Source: Haemonchus contortus (Eukaryota; Nematoda; Chromadorea; Rhabditida; Trichostrongylidae). From it: DNA of 64,000 bases. The notes beneath the pieces are model-generated. The model made no database searches, was not told where the DNA came from, and saw nothing but the letters and a program-made list of their open reading frames with translations. The DNA lies in assembly GCA_000469685.2 (NCBI GenBank), contig LS997563.1:6758437-6822436 (forward strand), written 5' to 3'. A program made the position numbers and the translations under genes. Position 1 is the first letter of the stretch. Every line of letters begins with the position of its first letter. Shown here in pieces: positions 1-12,600 of the stretch.

Positions 1-148
1 CTTAATATGCCCATTATTCTTGGAATCCATTACATAATGATACTCTTCATCTCTTTGATTTTTGTGGTGCTCAAATTGAATGGTGTTGCCGTTTTCCGTT
101 TTGCTTCGTTTCATCTTCGAAACCACCTTTGAACTATTTATTTTTCAG

Positions 149-1689
149 ATGATTCCGAGTATCTATTCAATCCAGAAGTGTTGTCGGCAGATTTAGTTGG
201 TTCAGTGCCAAACGGCTTCGTTGTCAGGCCACTAAAAATAAGCGACTACGACACCGGGTTGATCAATTGCAAATATCAATTATCCTTCGAAATAATATGT
301 CGAATATTTCCGTGTTTAGTTTCCTCGATATCCTGTCGCAGTTGACAGTTGTTGGCGAGGTATCTCGCGAAGATTTCGAGAACAGATTCAAATCTATGAA
401 AATGTGTTACCCGCCATCATACTACGTGGTTGTCATTGAAAGTTTGAGGTAGGGAACTAATTTGAGAATCGCTCAGTACTGGTCACAGCAGTAATACAAA
501 AGGTAAAACTAGAAAGTTCGCGTAGTAAGATATATGAAGTTTTGAGGCATAGGATTGCAGAAATTTCTGCGTTTCTGAAATTTATTCGGAACTTGCTATG
601 TGGATATGTCCGAGGTCATTAGATTTACTTTTCATTTGCATTTTGCCCATATAAAGTACACCGATTGTCGAGCGCCGACAAAATGGTCTCATTATTTGCC
701 TGTCTTCTACCTTTCCTGGCCACAAGATTTGTAGAAATTTTTATCTAATGCTTCAATTTTTAACGCTCTTGCTTTACTTCCGAATAAAATTCGGTATTTT
801 GCAGTGATGGTCGTGTTGTTGGTGCAGCAACGTTAGTAGTTGAGTGGAAATTCATCCATCAAGCAGGATGTCGTGGGCGCGTAGAGGATGTTGTGGTGGA
901 TAAAGAAATGCGAGGAAAGAAGATGGGTGGTTTGCTGAATAAAGTGCTTGTTGCACTTGCGAAAAAGGTTAGTCAAATGAATAGAATCGGAAAATTTTGT
1001 GTGATTGCTACTTTTTCTTCTTGCCAACTTAACTCCGATTGAAGTTTGTTAGACTTAGTTAAAGGCGGTCTTGACGATGATTCGGTCCTTGTCAAAAAAT
1101 TCGTGGTGGTCAATAGTCTGTCCATAAGGAAAACCAAATGTGTTTACCGGAAATCCCCACAATAGGGTGCCCATCCAGCGCTGATTTCAGGTCATGTTCG
1201 TTCTGCGAGAGAATGAGATATAAAGACGGCGCTAAAAGGGCCATTAGTTGTTTCAGCTCCGCTTTCTGGTAACTGAGGAGCGAAGCACAGGTACCGCGGA
1301 CATGCCTGAGAGCTCATTGCGCGTTCACTAGCTCACTTTTCGCTGCAGAACCTTTTGAAATGTTTTCTCACCTCACCACCCTTTCCACCATACCTACCGT
1401 TCCCCTTTTCATACACTGTTCATTGTGATCACTTCTTTTAGGTTTGTCCTTGAATGAAGTTTTTCCTTTCTTCCGCTATTATATTTTTCTGTTTTTCAAG
1501 TTGGGCGTATACAAACTGTCGCTAGAGTGCAAGGACTCTCTCATTCCGTTCTATGAGCTCTACGGCTATGTGAAAGACGAAGGAAACAACTTCCTAGTGC
1601 AGCGATTTGACAAGGACAATGGGGAAATCGTTATTCCGTTTGAAGACGAGAGTGATGATGGAAAATTTTTCATTCCAAGCAGTTTGTAA
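149..1689 (+). CDS. glucosamine-6-phosphate N-acetyltransferase, copy 1 (5' end outside window)
   Basis: Transfers acetyl from acetyl-CoA to glucosamine-6-phosphate in the cytosol, a step to UDP-GlcNAc used for chitin and glycans. Exons read as 149-257, 320-448, 805-967 and 1501-1689; phases join without stops. The GNAT core is clear: [17 protein letters not shown] is the acetyl-CoA-binding loop and YKLSLECKDSLIPFYELYGY is the C-terminal strand/helix seen in yeast and human GNA1. The sequence before 149 matches the first intron of copy 2, so the initiating exon lies left of the window. The protein ends FIPSSL. An AATAAA follows at 1845. Copy 2 begins 557 bp after the stop. In C. elegans the related gna-1 and gna-2 exist, gna-2 being needed for eggshell chitin (known). 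I cannot tell which one this is. Family call is secure; partial gene. Confidence 0.9.
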
Positions 1690-1844
1690 ATTTTGCATAG
1701 TTTCTGTTTACTCTTGAGAATTTGTGAATTTGAAGTTTGCTGAACGGATCCTTTTGCATAATTCGTGATTGAGCTCCTACCTCCCATAATACTTGTGATA
1801 CTCATTTTATCAAATTGCCGGTGCATAATCACAGGTTGGTTGTG

Positions 1845-1850
1845 AATAAA
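1845..1850 (+). terminator. AATAAA polyadenylation signal of GNA1 copy 1
   Basis: Canonical hexamer 155 bp after the stop. The surrounding 3' UTR sequence is clearly homologous to that of copy 2, where the hexamer is at 4183. Confidence 0.7.
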
Positions 1851-2245
1851 TAGTTCTATTTAGAATGTTTTCTCTTGTAGGCTGAGTTGCAATCTCCATT
1901 GCACAGGAAGTCAAGTGCAATGTTCTTACACTTTTCACATAGTGTAGGTGCATTTATCTATATGTACTACTTTATGTCGGCTAGATATTTTATTGACTAC
2001 CACTTTATGGTTAATTTAAGCACGGGTTTTCCATGTTATAACGCTTTGCCGTTCTTATATTGTATAGATTGAGGGTAAAATTGTGATTTAAATATTTTTT
2101 AGGCAATAAGTTATTGGATATTTTCTTGCTGTTTTTAATTCACTTAAACTCAGTGGCCGGTAATTATTTTGATATTTATTTTGAAAATGGGTATTTTTGT
2201 TTGGAATAATTTCCAAAAGAGTTTGTAAATATAGGTATCAGGACG

Positions 2246-4028
<1,783 letters not shown>

Positions 4029-4182
4029 CTTTGTATAGCTTCAGTTTGTTCTTAAGAAATATTGAATATTAATAGACTATTTTCTGAACGGATATGCTGC
4101 ATAAGTTGTGATTGAGCTTCTACCTTCCATAATATTTGTGATAGTTATCGAATTGCCGGTGCGTATTAACAGGTTGTTCATG

Positions 4183-4188
4183 AATAAA
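4183..4188 (+). terminator. AATAAA polyadenylation signal of GNA1 copy 2
   Basis: Hexamer 155 bp after the stop codon, in the same relative position as in copy 1. Confidence 0.65.
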
Positions 4189-4333
4189 GGGTTTTATTGC
4201 TCTGAAATATGTTTTTTCTGTAGTCTGAGTTGTAAACTCGGTTTATACCTAACTGGTGCGTTGCCTGGATTGGAGCTTTCTGTAGAATGGTCCTGTAGAA
4301 TGATCTATTCAGAGCTGATCTTTTTCAAATGAT

Positions 4334-4877
4334 ATGTCATCGGTGCCCTCACTAGCTGCTCTAGATCATACACATTTAAAGTGGGACAAGGAGTGGATGT
4401 TTCATAAGCTCCCTAAGGTGAGCAATACGTGCTGACTCTGTGCTGGTAATTCCAGTTTGAGCAGATTTTTTAGGATAACATTGAAATACCTCGTCATCAT
4501 CTTCCCGATCCGGAAGCGGAAGCAATCCCTGGTACAACAAAACAGGTGCCTTTCTCGTTTCTGAGATATTTTTAAATAGAAAAGGGATGATTGCGCTGCA
4601 GTATAATGAGAAAATCATTTTCTACTCGGTTTTTGATCGCACTTACTCTTCTCCCCCATCCCCCCTTTTTTTCCCCCTGTCCCCTTTTCTCTCCAAGATC
4701 CGTAGCAGGCTATGCCCTGCAGTTGCTAATATGTATGACTGTTGAAGTTTGGCGAAGTAGCCCTCCTGAGTCAACTTGTTTTAGGAATCCTTGGCGGATC
4801 TCGAACGTAACTGGCTGGAATCCGGAGTTGACCGGATTTCTATGGGTGCAGTGTCGACCGACAGCAACCCTGTGTAA
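4334..4877 (+). CDS. candidate APC13 (anaphase-promoting complex subunit 13) homologue
   Basis: Exons 4334-4417, 4474-4545 and 4785-4877, all phase 0, give 82 residues beginning MSSVPSLAALDHTHLKW. The segment KLPKDNIEIPRHHLPDPEAE followed by GTTKQESLADLERNW has the layout of vertebrate APC13: a short acidic/aromatic start, KLPxxDxxIPxxxLPxPE, a GTT-type linker and then a short helix. APC13 (yeast Swm1) is a tiny extended subunit that pins the TPR subunits of the APC/C (known). The length suits the family, which is around 75 residues in human. The call rests on recalled family sequence and one short motif, so it is a strong hint, not proof. The stop is 109 bp upstream of the sam-4 ATG, with a T-rich spacer and an acceptor, which suggests a two-gene operon with this gene first. 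Alternative: an unrelated small acidic protein. Confidence 0.7.
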
Positions 4878-4985
4878 ATTGAGAAAATTGTCTTTCGCAC
4901 TATTCTGGGTGATTTTTTTCAACGGATCGCTTTTGAAAGTCTTTTTATAGTCATTTTTCCACTCCAGAGTTGTCTCTAATGAAAT
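4878..4985 (+). promoter_or_regulatory. intercistronic spacer with SL2-type trans-splice acceptor
   Basis: The 108 bp between the APC13-like stop and the sam-4 ATG contain T-rich stretches and a strong acceptor, TTTTTCCACTCCAG, ending at 4967. No promoter-sized space exists. This is the spacing and make-up of C. elegans operon junctions (U-rich element, then trans-splice site). Confidence 0.65.
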
Positions 4986-6339
4986 ATGGGTAATGAGCAG
5001 AGTTCGAGTGGAACTTCTCCTCAAGCTTCTACGAATTCGACATTCTCGTTTTTATCTGGAAAAGGTTTGTTTTCGCGTGTTTTTTTTGGCTTTTTTCGTC
5101 TTAGCTAATCATTTTGAACCGGAAAGGTATAAAATGTTTTGATTCGTGCTCTTGTTCATTTGAAGTTGAACTGGGATCGCCGAGATTTCGTTTCTCTGAC
5201 GGTAGGATGACAACTTTGGTAACAATAGCGTATAGCTATATCTAACTGCGGAAAATTTAAGAATGTGAAGTTTTCTATCTCTATGCAAGCTTTCTTTTCA
5301 TAAGTTCAGGTGAGGGTTACAACAAATAGTCCAAATTTCCATGTACTTCCTCAATATGAAGAACTGAAAAGTGAACCCAACTTCTTCAGGGAATTCGAAA
5401 AAATCGAAAGGTATCGTCGTTGTCAGCGGGGGTAACGCTAAGGTTGAAACGCTAGACGATGACGAAGTCTACAAACGATTCAAGGTTTGTTTGGACTGGT
5501 TGTACCTGACACTAATGCAGCATGCTCCGGCTTTTCAGGAAATTCCCCGATTTCTACCGATTCTTCGACATGCTATTGGTAAAAAAGATATTCCCCAGAG
5601 TGAAATCCCGCATAAAGTTAACAGCCGGCCGTTATTTCGGTAGGAAAGATTCTTTATTCAGCCGTGATCACTTTAGAAAGACAATTTCTTTCTTCAGGAT
5701 GGCGACACGTTTCCAACAACATTTAAAGATTTGTGCGACTACAATAGCAGCTGATCAAAGTCACATCAATCAACTTGTAAAATCGGTCAGTAACTTCATT
5801 ATAGTGTCATTTGACAGGCTTTTATGCCGTAGAACAGTTCTGTATGGTAAATGGACGGGAGAGGCGTCCTAAACCACTGTAGTTCAGAGCTTTTCAGGTC
5901 GATGCTTCTGTCGTGGCGATTTCCAATCGTCTAAATGAGAGAAAGAAAGTGACTGACAACTTGATCGCTAATCTTCAGGATCTTGATAAACTGCGTGACG
6001 ATGTAGTCCATATTCGGGTCAGCTTTTATTTTCATCTATTTTATTTCCAATTTTTTTCCAGCTCACATTAATAATGCAATTTAGTTGCTCTTCGAACATC
6101 TGGTTCCAATGGTTGAGACGATCAATGAGATATTGGTGCCATCGGAACGGTTACCGCCATTGGCTTTGAGCCGTGTTCTGGACCGTACCCCTGTGTCTAC
6201 CTCAGAAAGTTCGGAGCAAAGCACTCCTAGACATAATCCTTCTGGCAGCGGCTCACAACCACGTTCAGCCCTTTCTCAGGATAAAACCACCCGTATTTCG
6301 CCGATAGAAGAAGTTCGTGTTGTTGACAGAAGGAAGTGA
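4986..6339 (+). CDS. sam-4: BORC complex subunit 5 (myrlysin) homologue
   Basis: Exons 4986-5064, 5390-5484, 5539-5639, 5698-5785, 5898-6017 and 6085-6339 give about 245 residues. The start MGNEQSS has Gly2 and a small residue at position 6, the N-myristoylation signature of BORCS5 that anchors BORC on lysosomes. The core [12 protein letters not shown] followed by [13 protein letters not shown] and [13 protein letters not shown] aligns with human LQEIPTFQPLLKG, LCLRYQDHLHQCA and LPEGERLEPFSM. The tail is Ser-rich and worm specific. BORC recruits Arl8 and kinesins to move lysosomes; C. elegans sam-4 acts in synaptic-vesicle precursor transport (known). Exon 3 is extended past an earlier GT at 5579 because only that keeps phase into exon 4. 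Second gene of the putative operon. The 3'-most acceptor could instead be at 6060. Confidence 0.9.
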
Positions 6340-6862
6340 CCAAAACACGTGGTAGCACTCACTATCTCTTCAGAAGGAGTATGTTTTCTCAGGTCTTGTA
6401 GAGCGTTCGATGTGCCCAGTTATTTCTCTTCGAAAGCGAGTGGGATTCTGTTGGCTTGAATTTCATTTTTTTCCCATTAGTAGACAAGTTGTTGTGCTAA
6501 GAAATGTCGCAAGGACTGCTAGCTCTGTTCGGAGTGCGTCCAATACTAACGAGCACCTGTTGCTTCCTCATTTCCCATCTCAGCAGCTGTACTTACAATT
6601 TTTCTACTGTTTTTCTCACTTGCGTTGTGATTTTTTGCTTGGCGTTGTTCTTGGAATTTCTGTCGATTTACGTGTGCTTTGTTATTCTGAACCATCATAT
6701 ATGTGTACGATAATTATTTGTAATGAGAGATAAACGTTTGGTTTTCACTGAGGTAATTGTATTTAGGGTATTCCAAGCAGTACTATAAAGATGATTCAGT
6801 TATTTAAAACAGATGACTTTCATGTTCACGAAGTGACTTTAGGCTCAAGGGACAGATAAACT
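6340..6862. other. sam-4/ddl-1 intergenic spacer
   Basis: About 520 bp, probably 3' UTR of sam-4 followed by the promoter region of the next gene. The longest open frames (around 6410-6730) are leucine/phenylalanine-rich, pyrimidine-driven and without splice support. I see no gene. Confidence 0.5.
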
Positions 6863-8904
6863 ATGAACGAACCGGATCTGAGTTTCATAAAGTCGGATAT
6901 AGATCTTTCCGAGGTCGGCCAATTCGTTTAAGTAGATGCTTACATAGTTCAAGTTCAAGCTGGAATTGTGCCCGATCGGTTCTGTGATCATACACTTTTA
7001 AGTGACCTACGTGTCTGAGACGCGTGCGGTCGTGGTGCGGCATGCTATAGGAGTCGTTTAAGGTCGCACCTCTGAATCGACGCCGTGTTGTTGCGCTTGT
7101 CAATTGCTACATTTACAAGATGATCGACTTTTTAAATGCTTTTGCAAATCGAGCGGAACATGCAATTCTGGAAGCAGAACGACAACTTCGAGCGGCTGAC
7201 ATAAAATTGCAGCTCCTGGAAGCCAAGGTTACTTTGTAATCGTTTTAATGGAGATTTGTTTCTCATCTTATTTTTCTACAAAATTGTTATTCTAGAAAAG
7301 TAAAATATTGAATCTTAGCCTTCCACACGGTTTATACTTATTTGTGTACTTAAAGTTAAATCGAGAACTGTGGAGAAAATCAGCAGTATGTTGAGAAACT
7401 GAATTGGGATCTATGTCTTCTCGAACCGATTCTCGCGTAATCGTTAATGGTTTCGTTGTTTTAGTTAGCATCGATACCGGACTCAGCTCAAGATGGTACA
7501 GGACAGCAATCAGAGAGCGCGCGGCAGATGGATGCTTCTTCGGTTCGTTTTCATGTATTTGTATTCTGGAACCTACACAATTGGGTTTGGTGTTTGAAGT
7601 GCCGTGGGCTTGACTGAGGTAGCCTCTGAAGGACTTCGGCCATCTAGATTTCTCCCTCTTACAGAGTCCCTAAACGACTCTCTATTGTTCTCTAGTAGTT
7701 CCAATTCTACCTGTTGGCCGCTCCTAGATGCTCTTTGAAGTGTTCCTTAAAAATTGATCCTTTTTTTCATGTTTGCTTCAGGCACCCTCCGTTATGGATA
7801 GGATGGATGTCACTTCTCCGCAGCAGTCAGACACGCAAGAAATCTTGCAGGTATCTTTTCTTACACTCTCGCCATTTGCATCTCTTGAAAGTGACAATGG
7901 CTTCAGGCTGCTGCTCCTCCTGAACCATCTACTGAACTCGTCATTGCTGCCAACACTCCCAGCAACACGCTTCTGGTCAAAGACGACCCAGCTTTCGCAA
8001 AATATTTCAAAATGTTAAAATTGGTAAGGCAGCAAAAGTACGAGAGCCTCGAAAGCAAAGATATTCACGCATGATATGCCATCCCCCCGTAACCCTCTGT
8101 AGTAGGATGTACTGGCTGCCCAGTGAGCTGCTGGTTTTCATGTAAAACATTCAACTTACCTAGTTGGAATGGAAGCACTTTTTACGACTTCAGAATCCGG
8201 TTTATGAGAATCATGAACCACAACTAGGACTCTGGTGTGCTAACTAAAACAAAAAAGAGGTATCCATCTCTGCTGGGAGGGCTATGCTCTAACTTTATAA
8301 GCATATGGGAAGAAGAGCTCATATACTTTATGCTGCTAATTTATCATGCTCCATTTGGCGCATTTTCAGGGTGTCGTTGAGCCTGCGGTGAAGCTGAAGA
8401 TGCAGAGCGAAGGGGTGGACCCGTCTCTGTTAGAGTGAGTTGTTTTACTAGAAAAGGCATTATTAGCTCTGAGGACTGAAGGTGAGGGTTTCCTGGCCTC
8501 ACGCTCTTCTGTATAGTCTGGAAGCAGAAGAATGAAGTGATATAGGGACCGGGTTTCGGTTGAACTCATAGCGATATTTTAATTTTGAAAACATGATTTG
8601 GAACAGGTTTTCTCGGTGTCTCCCTGCTGTGAAGTCGTTCTTTTCATAGTTCTTCTTTTATAGAGAAATCAGGTTTTTCTTTGGGATGAACTCAATCTGG
8701 TATGTCCAATATCTAGTCACCCTTCCAGACATTGTTGAAAACTAGGAAAATGACATGTTGCGAATGATTGTGAGCATTGTTGTGTTTAGTAATCCAAATG
8801 CTCCTTCACCAAATGTGGCCAACGCAACACTACCACGTAATGAACCAACGAAAGATACCAGCGACACCTCATCCGTATCGTCGTTCAGTTCAGATTCTGA
8901 TTAG
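6863..8904 (+). CDS. ddl-1: WASH complex subunit 3 (CCDC53) homologue
   Basis: Exons 6863-6913, 7063-7227, 7465-7542, 7782-7850, 7907-8023, 8370-8434 and 8790-8904 give about 219 residues. MNEPDLSFIKSDIDLSE joins RRRVVALVNCYIYKMIDFLN, the conserved helix of CCDC53 (human KRTVAFLNQFVVHTVQFLN). A coiled coil ILEAERQLRAADIKLQLLEAK leads to LASIPDS (human LSSIPGL). The C-terminal module DDPAFAKYFKMLKLGV plus AVKLKMQSEGVDPSLLDNP matches DPRYARYLKMVQVGVP and ISEGLDPDLLERP. The protein ends in an acidic Ser/Asp tail. WASHC3 is part of the Arp2/3-activating complex on endosomes; C. elegans DDL-1 also binds HSF-1 (known). All exon phases agree. An AATAAA follows at 9008. Confidence 0.93.
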
Positions 8905-9007
8905 AATTTCACTTTTGCCTACTGTTTCACTTATTTCATGAAATATCAGTTCCAGAATTGTTTGTATCGCCGTAACTTGAAAGTTCCTATTTTATAGTGT
9001 ACTTATC

Positions 9008-9013
9008 AATAAA
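9008..9013 (+). terminator. AATAAA polyadenylation signal of ddl-1
   Basis: Canonical hexamer 104 bp after the ddl-1 stop codon. Confidence 0.65.
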
Positions 9014-9622
9014 TTGTGCTATGAACATCCAGAACTTTGATTTTGTGCTTAGAAAGGCTTCCGCTGAGGGCATGAAAAAGCCTAGTTTAAATAGTAGAGC
9101 TTTTAAACTTTTATACCAAGACTGTAGACATTTATCTGAACTTAGAGGTCATTTTAAATGCTTATTTTCGCTCAGGGTTTATTGATAGACTGGTGTACCT
9201 TTTTTTATTTTCAAATTAAAAGTATTTAGCGATTGAATGGTTCTAATATCTTCAAAGGTAATGTCAAAAAAGTCTTTTAGTTGAAAATCGGATCAACCGT
9301 CATTATATTGATAGCGATATTATTCTCTTTCAAGTGCTTAACCTCCGACGCTTCTTCAAGCAGATCATAGAATGAGTACACTTGATATGAGACGATTTCG
9401 ACTCGATATTCTAATCCTCTGATCGATTTCGCGCTCTACTGACAAAACGCAACGCACGTGCCGTTACAATCATCGCGAGGTTTAGTTCACCCGCGAAACT
9501 TTCCAGTTCAAAATTAGCGTTCAGGTGATCCAGTAATTAAGCTGGATTTGAAGCTTATCCTGTGATTTTATCCAAAGCATCTTTGTGAGCTTTCTGGTGG
9601 AGCTTAGCACATCGGAAATGAA

Positions 9623-12600
9623 ATGTCTACAAGTGGCAGACTACGGTTGAGCGTGAGTTCCTTTCGATTAGTTGCTCGGTTTCCGTGGTTTTCGTTATTT
9701 ATAATTTGGTTTTTGCTATTTATCCTTCTTTTTTATTTTCAAGGACTTTAAAGATTTGGAAGAAATTGGTCGGGGAGGGTTTGGTATTGTTTATGCTGCA
9801 ACACATCCTAATGGAGAGCGCATTGCTCTCAAAAAGGTATGTCAAATCATTCTGTTTTTACTTGTTGTTTCACTCGTTTTATTCGCTTTATATAACTTTT
9901 GTTTGGGGTCTTTGATCAGTTTCCTTTTCTAGATTTGCTCACGAGCGGCGGCTGAACGCATTAAGGGGGAGATTCGTGCGATAAGATGCATGCGGCATCC
10001 CAATATTGTTCAGGTAGAGCAATGCTTTTATCTAGTTTGTAAAGATTTCAATTCATTGGAAATTTTCAGTTCTTCGAAGATTTCATGGATGGTGGTGATA
10101 CATATGTAGTGATGGAATTATGTGAGCTTGGGTCGATGCGATCATATGTGAAGAAGAATGGACCATTAAGCGATCGAGCAGGTTTTGCTCTTGCATGATC
10201 TCTAGAACTTCCTTCAAGTTGTTCAAAAAAACCGGAAAACGGCCCAAACATTTTTTTTAGCAGCGTATGTGCTCAGACAGATTATAAGTGCCGTGAAGTA
10301 TATGCACCGAGAAGATGTTCTGCATCGAGATCTTTCTACCGGCAATGTTTTGATTAGTAGGATTTTCTCACCTGAGAAAATATCTGTGGTCAGTTCCTTC
10401 AACAGTGTTCGATCCTAAAACTATATTTTTGTGCCTATTGCTTCAGAAGCTATGCGATTTTGGTCTTGCAACTCATCTCCGTAAAGGGGAAACTGCTTGT
10501 ACAGTGGTAGGCACACCTGGCTACATTGCACCGTAAGTAATTCCTAAGAAATGTGTTTCGGCACTCTAATTTTTTTCTTTTCCTTTTTTTTATCTTCGGC
10601 TACAGTCAGGTCTTCAAACAAGAGTACGATCAAGCGGCAGACGTTTACTCATTAGGTGGAGTTTTGTATACAATGCTTACTGGCAGTGATCCTCCTTCTA
10701 AAGGTATTACTGAATCTTGGAATCGTTTTTTTTTGCTTTTTTTGTGGTCGTCCTTGAAGCTCATAATTATGTACTATGTTCGAGGTCCATTACGTTTTGA
10801 TGGCCTTGGAATTTCGGCCGTTGAATTGATCGAACGCATGATGGAGCCGGACGCTGGCAAGCGGATATCTTTGAATGGTACATGCCTTTCGTTCCTTGTT
10901 TCAATCGTTTTACTTTGAGTTTTGAATTTTTTTATCTTTTCTTTGTTCGTTTCTTTTTACTTTCTTGATTATGCACAGGACCTTCACTACTCGCACTATG
11001 TAACTCATTCTTTTGTCTTTTGTTCAGATATCCAGCAGTCGACTTTCATGGTTGACTATTGCGATATTGCTTCAATATCAAGGGAGTGGTCAGCTATGGG
11101 TGATCGCACTTCAGCTCGTTCTCGTGAACGGCGGCATTCGCGAGAGTTTTCGAAGGAACGGCGAGGCGGCTACGAAAGGTCTAGGGAAGTAGGTCATACT
11201 AACTCATTTATGCAATATATGCAATCTACATCTTATCTGCTGTGACGTTCCTCTGCTACATTTTGGAGAATGTTGAAAAGGCTAACATTAAAGTATTTCA
11301 TGCTCTACTCATAGGGAAGCGGCAAAACTAGTGTGGCAAAAAGAGATAAAAGGCAAAAGGAAACTCCTCTTTTGTGTACAGCTCCGCTTATTTCTTTTCA
11401 ACCAGTTTCAATTATTAGTTCATCGACTGACGCATTTCATTTTCAACTTATTTGCTCTGCACTTTTTCCAAGCTCTTGCAACAGTTTCTAAAACAGACTT
11501 CTTCCATGCATCAATTCAAGGTTCCTCTTATGCTACAGTTTGTAAATAAAGCCTAAACATGTAGTTCATGCTGAATCGCAAGTTGTTTAGCGTGTACGTA
11601 ACGACGAACCCCGTCCGCGAAGAGCTACTAGCAATCCTCCGATCGCCAGTGGACGTCCTAAACTTGTAACTGGTGGAGGCGACAGCGGAATCGACACGAG
11701 AAGCGGCGAGGTAGATTTTTTTCGAGCAGTCGATGCTAACTTAATTTGCATTTATTGCGATTTCTGTCTCTGAACTCGCCTTTCGTTTCCTTTTTTTTAC
11801 TTTACTTCTCATATTTTATTCATTTTGCAAGGTCTATATGGAAGATGCTGGCTTTGTTTGGCTCCATATCTTTTTTTATATGAAACACTTGTTTTTTTTC
11901 ACATTCACCTTGCATGTGTTATGTTATTTGTTATTGTTTATTGCAACTCCCTCTCTTGAGTTCAGCGCAGAGGTGTTCGCTGGAGTACTACGCGCAGTGC
12001 GGGCTCATATACCACAACTACACAGCCCCAGAATGATGGTGAACCGATATGGCCTTTGCCTATCCGCAGATGCGGAGGAACCAAATTGCTCTCCGCTGCG
12101 GGAAGGGTTAGTTAAAAAGTCATATTTTCTGGAACAGGGACAGATCCTCTTTTGAAACCTCTTTTACAGTACATTATCGTGGACGATAACCTGGTGGTAT
12201 TTGAAGTGGCAAATAAGAGCGGTTTCATCGCGAAAATTGTGACAGTTTCCATTGATGATCATGGCAAGCAGCAGGTGAGTTATCTGGTGTGTCTGCCATT
12301 TCTCTTGATCACTAATCAGTTTGAGTAGAGTTTCAGGTTACATTCGGTAGGCCAATGCATTCAGAAGTAAGGCGACCTCTAGAAAATGATAACCTGATAG
12401 CGGTGGATCGTAGGCATGAGTCGTTGCCATTGACAAGGTGAGTTACGTAAAATTCTTGTAATGCCGAGATTCTGTCTGTTTTTTTTGTATCACATGTGGT
12501 CATTTGCGAATATTTATGTTTTCTCTATCTCAATTGAATCTGAATTTTCACTGCAGTCAATAGAATTTTTCTTCTGTAAATAAGAAGACAACAACTAATA

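Noticed and set aside
5579..5640. Early donor GTAAAA for sam-4 exon 3
   Set aside because: It breaks the phase into exon 4 and deletes residues that match the length of BORCS5.
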